Shown: piece by piece, positions 11,707 through 21,619 of the stretch
How positions within the stretch are numbered: position 1 is the first letter of the stretch
Layout of the letters: each line of letters opens with the position of its first letter
Assembly (NCBI GenBank): GCA_028671895.1
Contig: CM053794.1
Span: 25,282,501-25,346,500 of the forward strand
Source of the DNA: Oenanthe sinensis
Lineage: Eukaryota > Streptophyta > Magnoliopsida > Apiales > Apiaceae
Length of the DNA stretch: 64,000 nucleotides
Direction of reading: 5' to 3'
The notes under the pieces: model-generated
Database searches by the model: none
What the model was told of the DNA's origin: nothing
The model's input: only the letters and a program-made list of their open reading frames with translations
Made by a program: the position numbers and the translations under genes

Positions 11707-12540
11707 GACCTGATCACCTTGCAGGCTTCTTTAGTTTCTTAATTCGCCGCAAAACCAAGCTGAATGACATGAACATAAACCAAAAACATGGATATGCAAG
11801 CTGAATTAGTTGCAAATCAAAGAAATTCAAATTCATAAATATTACAGTAACAGGGACATTGTGTTTTGAAGTGTTAAAACATCATAATTTTTTTATATAT
11901 CAGTTGTGACAAGGGTTTCAATGTATCATGTATGATAATGATTAATGAATCGCTCTACTGGACTCGGCCATCTTTGCCCAAGGGTAATTTCGTTTCTGCA
12001 AAAATATCTTTCTTAAAGTTCTGCTCTCAATAAATATAAATCAAGCTTATGGTTTTTGTGTAATACATTATGCTATAATCTTCGCATTCCTAATTACAAT
12101 TTGAAGTTGTAAGGAGCAAAGCAAATTTAATTTGGAGTTGCAATTTATGCTTCTTTAGTTAGGATTATCTATAGAGGATGCAGGGGGTCCATTTTGTTTG
12201 TTTACGCATTATGCAACTGTATTTCTTATATAGTTGCATCAAACTATATAAGCCATGTCCATAACTCCTAACCTCTAACCCTGTTGCCACAGAATTTCTA
12301 GTTTTGTCAACTTATATCGCAAGCTGAAAGCTGTAATCTACCATCCAGTACAGCATAATCCGTAACTAGTAAAAATACTCTCAACATAAAAATGGCAATT
12401 AAAATGTAAGATCAACTAGACTTTACCTGAAGAAGAATGGAGCTGAAGCTTTGGAATCAACATGGATTCTGATTTTTCTTCCAATTAATGTGGAAAAGAC
12501 ATGGGCATCTTTTTTGCTGTATCTACAACACATAATCCTT
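11707..12540. other. Unassigned sequence
   Basis: AT-rich sequence between the copia LTR and the kinesin fragment. No convincing reading frame, RNA or terminal repeat was recognised. It may be intron-like remnant sequence of the kinesin fragment to its right. Confidence 0.4.
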
Positions 12541-13155
12541 CTTTATTCTTTCAATTTCTGCTTCTAATGCCTTCACTGTCTGTTTTAGATCTTTCACTGT
12601 CTCAGCTCCCTTCATTCTCTTGGGTTCTGGTGTGAAACAAGTCCCAACCAATAAAGACGGCCTTGATTTTTTATTTCTAACTGAAACCCGATAAACAGCC
12701 CTTTAAACGTGCTCCTGATTATTATATCTCTCTACATTATCTCTCTACATTCACATATCTGACATTTGAAACTTATTCTATCACAAGAATAATATGGAAG
12801 GAGGAAGGATGAATGTAAACTGTTCAGAGGCTTAGAAAAGCAAACTTGGCTGGCTTGAACAACCCAATGAAGTGTGTTTTGAGTTTCACTAAAGAAGAGA
12901 TTTAGGGCTAATATTGGCAATCTTCACAGTGTTACAAGCTCCACCTAGTGAGTCCTCTAGAAGTTGAGCGAGTTTGGAGTTACAATGAGGGATGTGTTTT
13001 TTCCCCTCAGACAAGGGCATTTGTGTAGCTACTCAAAGCAAGGAGGGACCTATTAATGTTGGCACCCTCAAGCGATCTTAGTGTTCTCTGATCGGTAGCT
13101 AGAGCTCTTTCTGAACCTGCAAGGTCAATAAGTAATAACTTTCATAATTGGCTTA
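12540..13155 (-). pseudogene. Kinesin-8 motor domain fragment (pseudogene)
   Basis: The minus strand from about 13152 encodes KLLLIDLAGSERA, then TDQRTLRSLEGANINRSLLALSS, the switch-II region of a kinesin motor with the ATDQRTLRSLEGANIN wording typical of kinesin-8. After a one-base insertion near 13009 it resumes as GKKHIPHCNSKLAQLLEDSLGG and then TVKIANISP. After another frame change near 12900 it gives SETQNTLHW, which matches the FGETQNTLHWADRAK segment after the motor core. A possible further exon at 12545-12660 encodes a coiled-coil-like stretch (DLKQTVKALEAEIERIKK). Two frameshifts, stops and no other motor parts (no P-loop) show it is a fragment, not a gene. Confidence 0.75.
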
Positions 13156-13469
13156 CAACAATATCCAACGCATTGCTTACGATGTTCAACTACCACCTGA
13201 TGTAACATATGATAGAATTCAGAGTATTAGAACATGATTCAACATACCTGAAAGAGATATGTATAACACCACGACTTGGTGCTATTTGTTGAAGAATTAG
13301 ATTCTACCTGCAGAATGGCGTAAGAATGCTAGGATATTTCATTGGCCTAAATTGGTTCAGTTGTTCGGTTATGATATATTACTTCCTTAATTTTTCAAGT
13401 CGTACATTTCATATCAGTGATATTGAAATGTTTTTATATTAAGAGTAAACGTTAAGTGACTAAATTACT

Positions 13470-14005
13470 CGGAAATTTTCTTCTATACTTGTTGCATTGT
13501 TTGAAGCATCTAATTCTTGTGGCGCGGTATTTGATTCAATTGTAGGAGAATTTCTTGATTTTTTTCTGTAGCTATTGGAATGTTTGAATTATCATTTGAT
13601 TCTTGTGGTGCAACATTTGATTCAGTTGCAGGATCAGAAATTACTTGATTTTCTTCTACATCTGTAACATTGTTTGAACTATCTGCTTCAAGTAAGGCAG
13701 CAGCATTTGTTTCATTGGCTGAGGCATTTTATTTTTCTGCTCTGGCCTTTGGCAGTTGAAATCGTTGCTGTGGTTGAGAGCCTAACACAAGTAGTAGTGA
13801 TGATTTAGTGCAAATTGTGAGTTCTTGACGCGATAATTTTGGTGAATTCTTTATAATGCAAGGAGGGCATGGAGGAGATGTAGTGGGCAATGCTTGAATT
13901 TGTTAGTTCTGAGGTGTTCTGGGGAATTTAGTAGGCATTTTGCAGCAGAGTGCATAGCTATTAGCTATTTTTGTATTCTGAAATTTGAATGCACCCTTGT
14001 TTTCT
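13470..14005 (-). pseudogene. Duplicated 5' part of the cyclophilin gene (pseudogene)
   Basis: Nearly the whole segment is alignable by eye with 24405-24945, the 5' half of exon 1 plus upstream sequence of the intact cyclophilin gene: the asparagine/glutamate repeat region, the twin-arginine region and the start-codon region are all recognisable. Substitutions and small indels (for example near 13555 and 13910) break the frame, and the peptidyl-prolyl isomerase domain itself is absent. The right end stops at ttctttccttgtcca, where it abuts an RLP24-derived piece in the opposite direction. Confidence 0.85.
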
Positions 14006-14225
14006 TTCCTTGTCCAGGTTTTGTTTATCAACAGTGTATCCTGGTCATGGTATTCAGTTTTTCCAAAACGATGCCAAGGTATTTATATTTATATTTATAT
14101 AATTTTGTGTGGTCTTTTGTTCTTCTCAATGATGATATGTATTTCTTATTTGATGTATACCCGTTGTTTGAAAATACACACATCTTTTCAATTTATTGAT
14201 ATTAGTAGAGTACTATATTGAATTT
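14006..14225 (+). pseudogene. Duplicated RLP24 exon 1 / intron 1 fragment
   Basis: Beginning at about 14019 (ggttttgtttatcaac) the sequence matches 20371-20580 of the intact RLP24 gene: the second part of exon 1, its splice donor (gccaag/gtattta) and the first ~150 bp of intron 1. The start codon and the first zinc-binding cysteines' upstream part are missing. It is joined head-to-head with the cyclophilin fragment to its left. Confidence 0.85.
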
Positions 14226-14540
14226 ATGTGGGAATTTAAAAAATTTGGTCAAGGTTTAGTTGATAAATAATAGAGGCAAATGTTAATACTTGATAATTAG
14301 TGAGAAAAAGTTTTGGTTATTCTTTGATCGATTCGAGATTATATGCAAGTATAATGAGCTGGAATATAAGATTCCGCTAATTCATTGTTTAGAGATTGAG
14401 TTGTGTATGATTTTTGAGGTTTTATTTTCGTTTTGTTAGTGATTTTGGGATCCTTTTTGCGAGTTAGAAAATTGGTAATGTCTTTAAACTTCATCAGAAT
14501 TTTGTTTATGTTGGAAGGGCAATTTGTTATTAATTTAAAT
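14226..14540. other. Unassigned sequence
   Basis: AT-rich DNA with no recognisable gene; the short minus-strand frame over 14339-14632 has no familiar motif. Confidence 0.3.
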
Positions 14541-15480
14541 GGTGTTATGCCTGATATTCGAGTATGGGTACTATGCACGTCCAATATCGTAATGGACAAG
14601 CCCACCTTGTAATTGGGCTCACTTAGCCTCAAAGCCCGTATCTCGGAGACAGATCAAAATATTCTAAGTGATTTGGCCTAACGTGAGGTCGCAACGCTAG
14701 TCCATCTGCCTTAGGATCGCTTCGCTATGTTCTTGGATGAATTGACTTGATCTAAATCTCAAAAGTAGGAAGAGAGAAGAACCGGCTCCAGCGTAGTTTC
14801 TTGACTATTATCTCATCCGTTTAGCATAGAACTCATGTAAGGATGGCCTTGGTCCGGATCGCTTGCCGGGGTTGCTGTCCCGGTACGCTTAGCCACATCT
14901 AGTCTAAAGTACTTAGCATGGATTTGTTACAGCTAGCCTCGCCAGCTAATCTCTTTCATCAATTTCTACCCATATGAAGACCACAGAAGGCCCCAATGAG
15001 GTAATATCTTATTATAATTACTTATCTAAAGACAACCAGTCCCCGGGATCATATCTGGACGCTACTTGGATACTATCTGGAATATCTCTACGAGATCACT
15101 CCTTCTCTGCAATGCTACCCTAGCCGGGTCACAATAGGTAAAACTCTATATGAGAGACACTTTGATCTACAGCAGTCCTTCACGCCCAACAGGCTTGGGC
15201 CATGATAGTTACAGATATCTGAATGCTGGTCCTTCATGTCTACGGATTTGGACCCTGATGGACCGTACGCAATCCTCTTGTTTCAGTTGATTGACAGTTG
15301 GTAGCAATAGAGTACATATAATCTCTAGCCTTTTAACGAATTAACAAAAAGAACAGCTATCAAAATCCATCACTTTTCACCCGTTTTCTTCATCAAAAAC
15401 CACAAGAAATTATCATACTTTACTCCGTAATTCCAGCATACCTCCATTATTACCATTATACCAGTTTCTCTCTGTAATAG
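14541..15480 (+). mobile_element. Probable Ty3/gypsy-type LTR remnant
   Basis: GC-richer than its surroundings. The right end (tctctctgtaata) is followed directly by a ttggcgctagaagg block, a sequence commonly seen at the primer-binding site after LTRs of plant gypsy elements. A left end near TGttatgcctgatattcg (14542) would give an LTR of about 940 bp. No second LTR was found, so the exact ends are uncertain. Confidence 0.5.
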
Positions 15481-16130
15481 TTGGCGCTAGAAGGAAGGCT
15501 TGACATCTGAGGGAGAAGGATGTCTCGCGCTACGAGAACCGGTGAAACTGGGGTAACGAGACCCCAAAGAACACAAATCAGAATCCGTCCCAGACGGATC
15601 ATCTGGTCTTGGATGGCTCGGGTAGAGAAAATGAGTTCTTCAAAGAAGACAATTCTGAACGCTAGGCGAATGATGAGGAGAGCCAAGAAATCCAAGCATC
15701 TCAGATTGGGAGTGATACCCAGAGATCTCATAGAGGAATTTAATGATAAAGTTGAAGATGAGTCCTTTAAATGGGATGAAGTACTCCCCAGTCAGGTCAG
15801 ATGAGACTAAGAGACCTCTGTCAGGTCACATCATGAGTCAGCTCACTCTGAGGCGAGGTCTACTAGCGTACTTGATCGAGTTGGGAAGAAGTTAACAGAA
15901 CATGATTCAGGATTAAACTCGAGAAGATCAGGGCTAAGAACACTGAGGGAAGACCCCTGAGTCAAGCACACGAGCATGAAGGGTCCCCTCCCCATCGCGA
16001 GCAGGTTAAGTCCCCCCGTCATGGCCAAAGACCGTAGAAGTCCCCTCTTAGAGAAGAAAGTAGAAGGAACATAGTTGATGAAGAAGCACAATCTAGAATT
16101 GATGGGGGTGAAGGCCAAAAGCTTATCAAC
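15481..16130 (+). pseudogene. Degenerate gag-like 5' internal region of the gypsy-type remnant
   Basis: Starting about 40 bp after the putative primer-binding site, ATG at 15520 opens a 94-codon frame with an arginine-rich N-terminus and TRPQRTQ-type wording, ending at a stop near 15804. Arg/Ser/Glu-rich coding-like sequence continues to about 16110 (for example RRSPLLEKKVEG) with stops. The composition suits a gypsy gag N-terminus, but no zinc knuckle or pol was found; the element is cut off near 16130. Confidence 0.4.
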
Positions 16131-16375
16131 ATATAATGCTTTGTATCCATCGACTGATCTTTAAATCCATCGATCGATATGTTGACTTATCAATTGATAG
16201 TTGGTTATCAGTCGATGGATCTCCACATCCATTTATTAGTCTTCACATCCATCGACCCTTTATCCGTTATCCATTGATTATCATTTACTTGTGAATAAAT
16301 CTGTATTCAAGTATTTATAATTAAATAGCCTATATTACACATCAGTTGATGAAATATTATATTAAGTAAGATAAG
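16131..16375. repeat. ATCCATCGA-motif sequence left of copia LTR
   Basis: Contains several copies of ATCCATCGA and its inverse (near 16147, 16162, 16200-16215 and 16250). The same motif reappears on the other side of the LTR at 18188-18220, so the LTR probably interrupted one motif-rich sequence. Confidence 0.5.
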
Positions 16376-17026
16376 TGTTGCAGAATAGGGGGGGTTGAAT
16401 GCAACTTGATTAATTAAGATAATTTCTTGCTAACAACAACAAGAAATATAATTGTTCGAGTTTGATATGCAAACAAATTAAAGCAGACAAAGAAGACAGT
16501 GTTTAACTTTCAAAAATAATTTTATTATTTTTGTGTTTGCTACAACTGACTGAAATTTGAATTTCAGCTTCGATAAAAACAATAACAATGGATTTGCTAA
16601 TGTTTCTATATTTGAGAGAAAACCTAACTCAATTGCATAAGGAAAAGTACTTGTGAGATATGTATATTTATACTGAAACACATATCCCACTTACAGATGC
16701 ACTTTTCCTTTGTCCTAGAATAAATCTTGAAATAGAAATTTTGCTTTTCTTGTTCAACCTTGTCTTCATTCCATTTGTAGATAAAGTTGTTCTGAGATGT
16801 ACAGAAATCCTTGACTCTTTGAGCACGCTTTATTTTTTGCTTGTCTTCTCCCAAATTGCAGTAGTAGACTTGACAGACTAGATAGTAATGTCCAAATCCT
16901 TCCTTATATTATCACTATCTAATCTGCTACCTGGAACAGACTGTCAGCTTCACCAAAAGTGTACTGTCAACCTTTGGCTTGTAACACCCCAGTCCCACAT
17001 CGAGTAGATTGGGATAATTTGTTCAG

Positions 17027-17034
17027 TATATAAG
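17027..17034 (+). promoter_or_regulatory. TATA box in TRIM LTR
   Basis: TATATAAG, conserved in the 3' LTR copy as well; the likely promoter of TRIM transcription. Confidence 0.5.
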
Positions 17035-17257
17035 CAAGAGTACTACTACTAAGTGCACCAACAAATCATTGATCTTTTGGGGGCCTGTGGTGGGCTTGTG
17101 GATTACCCAAGTTATTGCATTTGGGCCAGTTTACTTTGGCTTATTTCAGATTCGGAAGTCGGGACTTGACTCGATTTTCGAAAAAGACTTGGGATTTGAC
17201 CCGGGTTGTCACATATGGTATCAGAGCCAACTCTCGAAATCTTGATTCGTCAAGTTG

Positions 17258-17353
17258 CCGGAGGTGGGGACACGAAGGCTGGTGGTATTATCCCACAATG
17301 GACAGAGGTCCGGAGGTGGGGACACGAAGCCAGCCGGTATTATCCCACAATGG
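17258..17353 (+). repeat. Internal tandem repeat in the TRIM
   Basis: A block of about 44 bp beginning CCGGAGGTGGGGACACGAAG and ending TATTATCCCACAATGG occurs twice within the 216-bp internal region, separated by about 8 bp. The copies differ at a few positions in the middle. Confidence 0.8.
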
Positions 17354-18162
17354 CTAGAGAGGTACGATCTAGGCCTATGGGCTATCTGTTCGGCCTGACG
17401 AGGACGTCAGGAATTTAAGTGGGGGAGTTTGTAACACCCCAGTCCCACATCGAGTAGATTGGGATAATTTGTTCAGTATATAAGCAAGAGTACTACTACT
17501 AAGTGCACCAACAAATCATTGATCTTTTCGGGGGCCTGTGGTGGGCTTGTGGATTACCCAAATTGTTGCATTTGGGCCAGTTTACTTTGGCTTATTTCAG
17601 ATTCGGAAGTCGGGACTTGACTCGATTTTCGAAAAAGACTTGGGATTTGACCCGGGTTGTCACATGGCTTCACTTTGATGACAGTATCTATTGCTCCGCA
17701 GACTTTGTTGTCATTCCTTTGGAGTCACGCCAAACATACTATCTTCAAAGCTATTGTCAAACCATTCCCGCAAATGATGCTGTCAATAAACTTGCTGTCT
17801 TCATATCTTCATTCTCCGCCAAGTTTACTGTCAACGGAATAGTTGATGTTTCATGTTCCTTTGTACTGTCACTTGAATATGATGTCATAAGCTCGAGTGT
17901 TGAATGTTACTGTTGTGGTTTTGAACCATGCTGTGCATGAACACTTTGTGAATTTCTACGTCATGGATCAAATTATTACATTTTTACAAGATAGGAACTA
18001 TTATACTTACTATCACCTATTTGAACTTTGTTAAACATACTGTTACAAGTGACAACAAACATACTGTTAATATACATTTGACATTATATTTTACTTAGCT
18101 AATTTCTAATTAAACTAAGTAACATTCAGTTAATTACAATGTTAACACCACAGTCCCTAACA

Positions 18163-18354
18163 TATTATCAGTTGACTCTTACAGACATCCATCGATTCCA
18201 AAATCTTCTATCCATCGACCAATTCAAATATCAATAGATATTTGATTTGGACTACTTGCTACAAATAAAAACTTATCTATCATTATTATCAATTAATCAA
18301 AATGATATCAACTAATAATTGGTTTTCAAATAATTTAATATTTATAAAACATAG
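18163..18354. repeat. ATCCATCGA-motif sequence right of copia LTR
   Basis: Contains ACATCCATCGATT (near 18187) and ATCCATCGACC (near 18211), followed by AT-rich DNA. It mirrors the motif-rich stretch at 16131-16375. Confidence 0.5.
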
Positions 18355-18850
18355 GTAAACACTGATGTCGCTTTATTCGAAGACTCCAACCTATATAGTT
18401 ATGCCATTATGGCACGTGACCATGAAGGGAAAATGCTGGAAGCTATGTCAAGTTGCAGACAAGGCTGTTTAAATCCAGAATTTGCAGAAGCAATTGGCAT
18501 AAAGGAGTCGTTAAGCTGAGTAAAGGAAAATGAATGGCTAACAGCTGTGATAGAGTTTGATTGCTTGGGTGCGATTCAGGCTATTAGATGTTCATCGGTT
18601 ACTCTTTCATACTTTAGATGGGTAACAGATGAATGCAAAAATTACTTGTTGAATTAGAGTCGAGAAATGTGACTTTAAAATTTGTTAAACGATCCGCGAA
18701 TATGGTAGCTCATTACATAGCAAGATACTCAAGTTTTTTAGCTGATCGTAGTTGGGGAATGGGGGATGCCCATCCAGATTTGATCCATGTATTGTTAAAT
18801 GATTTGAAAGTTCAATAAAATCATTTTTCTTTCTGGCAAAAAAAATAAAA
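18355..18850 (+). pseudogene. LINE-type RNase H (RVT_3) remnant
   Basis: Coding-like sequence starts NTDVALFEDSNLYSYAIMARDHEGKM and continues FAEAIGIKESL, EFDCLGAIQAI and, after a one-base shift near 18640, ELESRNVTLKFVKRSANMVAHYIARYS. This is the layout of the RNase H-like domain found at the C-terminus of plant LINE proteins and in some host genes. One in-frame stop near 18517 and the frameshift make it non-functional. The end is followed by an A-rich tail (gcaaaaaaaataaaacac), which suits a LINE 3' end. Confidence 0.65.
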
Positions 18851-19684
18851 CACATATCCATTAATCAGTTATATAAACATGAATAAACTTAGCATTATTA
18901 TCATCCAAAACATATAATTCCTAACAAGCACAATAAAAATAAGTATAAAATAAATAATTTTCACAAATTAACACAATAAATTATTTCTCGCAAATTCTAA
19001 TCATATAAAATATAGGGCTCGTTTGAATTATTTTATAAGTAACTTATACATGGAAAAATGTATGTATTTTTTGATTTATAAGTTTGTTTAGGAGAAACCC
19101 CAAACGGGGTCATAAACATTTGGCACAATGTCATACAATAAAGAATATAATCTTAGCTAATTTCCTAAAGAAGACCTAAAGAATATAATACTCAGAAAAA
19201 TATTATCAAACAAATATTTAATTTTTGTAAAAATATTTTATTTATAATACTATAATTTTGAACATCATGATAGCCTTAGACCTTATTTAATATTGTACGC
19301 AACAACAATTTTCCTGAAAAATCAAATAATAAAATGATTGGTGAAATTTAAAACCAACTTTCCGGAAAATTGTTTTTAATTCAAAAGCTGCATACTTCCC
19401 ATACTTTTGAGAAAAAAATATTTTTTTTTCAATTTCCACGAAAAGCAATACATATTTTACTATCAAAACTTTCAAAAAATATTACTTATACTATATTTTA
19501 AAATATATACAAATAAAAAAAATATTATTAAATAATAATTTAATTTTTTTAACAACACTTTTTTGACTGAGAAGATAACATAGCCTTAATTTAAAACACT
19601 CACATAAAATGTTATTTATTTATGTTAAAAATAATAATACCTAACTTTTAATTATTTCAACTTCGATTTGAGATAATCGACTTA
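18851..19684. other. AT-rich intergenic sequence
   Basis: Very AT-rich, no gene seen. At about 19017-19110 a short segment is bounded by gctcgtttg and caaacggggt, which could be the ends of a small degraded MITE, but the match is weak. Confidence 0.4.
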
Positions 19685-20024
19685 GAGCATCTCCAATGGG
19701 GATGTCAAAAAGAGTGTCAAAGTGTCACATGACATGATGTGTCATAACACTCTTGTTGACATTACATTGGAGTGAGATGGGGTGCCAACCAAAATTGCTA
19801 ACTTTTGGCACCGTTCCGAAATGATAAAAATGTGTTACATCACATTAAAGTCATAAACATTTATTAATTATACATGTATCAAAGATTGACAATTTTCAGT
19901 GCCAACCATTGAAGTAAAATTTTATAGAAAGAGTGTCAAAATATTTTTGAAAAAAGAAAAAACATTTTTTTTTGATGATTTGTCAGTATTGATAACCTTA
20001 ATTAGCACACCCTTGGAGATGCTC
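19685..20024. mobile_element. MITE with GAGCATCTCCAA terminal inverted repeats
   Basis: A 340-bp segment opens GAGCATCTCCAATGG and closes with ccttggagatgctc, the inverse with one mismatch. It is non-coding with subterminal GTGTCA repeats. It lies directly upstream of RLP24 and its right end is about 50 bp from the first putative promoter motif. The target duplication is unclear (ctta on the left, agta on the right), so the superfamily cannot be fixed. Confidence 0.65.
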
Positions 20025-20072
20025 AGTACCCTTTAAGTTTTTAACATATCAGTAGTTATTAAAAAATTTCTT

Positions 20073-20335
20073 GGCCCAAAGTTAAAAAAATCCAGCCCAC
20101 AGACGAAACTTAAAACGACACCGTTATAGTAACTAAACTCTAAACCCCGATTCACAAGTCGTCCTCTTTAACCCTGACCTATCAATTGAAGCATTTTATG
20201 CTTTGCTTCTCCTTCTGTAAGTCTCTCTCTCTCCCGCTCTCCCCCCCTCTCCCTATCTGTTTATGTATATATGTATGCATATACGTGTGTGTATTTATAT
20301 AATTGAATAATTTGTTTGATTGAATTAGGGTTTAT
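20073..20335 (+). promoter_or_regulatory. RLP24 promoter motifs (site II-like and telo-box)
   Basis: GGCCCA at 20073-20078 resembles a plant site II element, and TTAGGGTTTA at 20326-20335 is an inverted telo-box just before the start codon. This pair is common in promoters of ribosome and ribosome-biogenesis genes, consistent with the downstream gene. A CT-rich patch (20218-20255) may mark the transcription start. Function is inferred from motif identity only. Confidence 0.5.
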
Positions 20336-20350
20336 ATTGGTTAAGTAAAG

Positions 20351-21619
20351 ATGAGATTGGAGAAGTGCTGGTTTTGTTCATCAACTGTGTACCCTGGTCA
20401 TGGTATTCAGTTTGTCCGAAACGATGCCAAGGTATTTATATTTATATTTGTGTGTGTGTGTGTGTGTTTTTGTTCTGCCAAGTGATGATATGTATTTCCA
20501 TTTGATGTATACTATTTGTTTGAAAATACGTATTTTTTCGATTTATTGATGTTAGTAGAGTACCATATTGAATTTATTGATTTATCAATTAGGTTTTAAG
20601 TTGCAATTAGTAGAGTATCTTTTCGTTTATTTCTCTGCTCCAATGTTTGCAATTATATCAGTACTTACAAAATCCACATTATCATTAAAACTTTCGGGTG
20701 AGGGATGATACAGTTTTATTCGTTGAATATTGTGGAATGTTTTTCGGATTTTCATCAACTGGGGGAACACCACTTTACACTCTCATAGTTATCGTGACAT
20801 TCCTTTTAAAATATGGAATGTATGATTAAAATCGTTAGTCGAATCTCGACTTTGAATGTTGGACAGGAAAGTTCTATCAGAGTTTATCTATGATAAGAAA
20901 TTGGGGAAGGTTGGATTGAGGTGAATTTCCCGTTCCAAATATAATCCTGTTGAATGGATTTTAGATATAGTACATCTATATATGCAAGTTTTAACATTTT
21001 TTCCCATTTGCAGATTTTCCGATTTTGCAGGTCTAAATGCCACAAGAATTTCAAGATGAAGCGGAACCCTCGTAAGGTTAAATGGACCAAGGCATACAGG
21101 CGGTTACATGGGAAGGACATGACTCAGGTGAAGAAACTTATCATTGTATAATTAGACGACAGTTATTCATTCTTTAATGTTAAGCTTACTGTTACTGATG
21201 TATTTATATGTATTATTTATTAAGGATTCCACATTCGAATTCGAAAGGAAGCGTAACAGGCCAGAGAGATACGACAGGAATCTTGCTGAGAATACCCTGA
21301 AGGCCATCAAGAAGATTGTAAAAGTTAGAGCTGATAGGGAGAGCAAGCACATTTTGAATAGGTTCTACTCCGGCCAATTCTTATTGTCATAATTATCATT
21401 TTACCTATTCTTTAAATCTTGTATTTACTTACTGAGCTTCTTTCTTTTAGAATGAAAGGCAACAAATCAGCCAAGCTCAAGCAGGATGCAAGGGAGCTGG
21501 AACAGAGCATTGACATGGTCAAAGCTCCTTCTGCCCTCCAAAAAGATCCATCCCTTGCATTACCAAAGACCAAGGTCAAGGTTTCCCAGCACTCAAAAGA
21601 AAATCACATGAAAGAATAG
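20351..21619 (+). CDS. RLP24: Ribosome biogenesis protein RLP24 (eL24-like)
   Basis: Four exons: 20351-20431, 21014-21127, 21225-21361 and 21451-21619, all with GT-AG introns, giving 166 aa. The N-terminus MRLEKCWFCSSTVYPGHG with Cys6/Cys9 and FCRSKCHKNF with Cys32/Cys36 forms the eL24-type zinc finger. DSTFEFERKRNRPERYDRNL and MVKAP in the C-terminal extension separate RLP24 from ordinary ribosomal protein L24. In yeast the protein is a placeholder for eL24 on pre-60S particles and activates the AAA-ATPase Drg1; a nucleolar role in 60S maturation is expected here. The reading frame is intact. A degenerate copy of its exon 1 lies at 14.0 kb. A (TG)n tract of 19 bp sits at the start of intron 1. 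Confidence 0.95.
20449..20467. repeat. (TG)n microsatellite
   Basis: About nine TG units in RLP24 intron 1. The equivalent position in the pseudogene copy (14095-14105) lacks the expansion. Confidence 0.8.

Larger units (their letters stand above)
16980..17664 (+). mobile_element. Complete TRIM retrotransposon (685 bp)
   Basis: Two LTRs of about 235 bp (16980-17213 and 17430-17664) begin TGTAACACCCCAGTCCCAC and end GGGTTGTCACA. Between them lies a 216-bp internal region. A tRNA-Met primer-binding site TGGTATCAGAGC (17216-17227) starts two bases after the 5' LTR, and a purine tract (aagtgggggag) precedes the 3' LTR. The flanks are an exact 5-bp duplication TGGCT (16975-16979 and 17665-17669). 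No protein is encoded, so it depends on enzymes of an autonomous element. The two LTRs differ by only about three changes (one indel near 17527, two substitutions near 17562-17565), which implies a young insertion. Confidence 0.95.
16376..18162 (-). mobile_element. Copia-type LTR (solo or isolated), interrupted by a TRIM
   Basis: On the minus strand it opens TGTTAGGGACTGTGGTG (18162) and closes with ttcaaccccccctattctgcaaca (16376), the same terminal style as the other copia LTRs here. A TATA box lies at 16665-16672. Removing the inserted TRIM (16980-17664 plus one TSD copy) leaves about 1.1 kb. The U3 contains repeated ACTGTCAA motifs. No primer-binding site follows the 16376 end and no matching 5-bp flanks were found (ataag versus tatta), so it is either a solo LTR with mutated flanks or a truncated remnant. 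Confidence 0.6.

Noticed and set aside
17503..17940. 145-aa frame across the TRIM 3' LTR and copia U3
   Set aside because: Runs through two different repeats, so it cannot be an ancestral gene.
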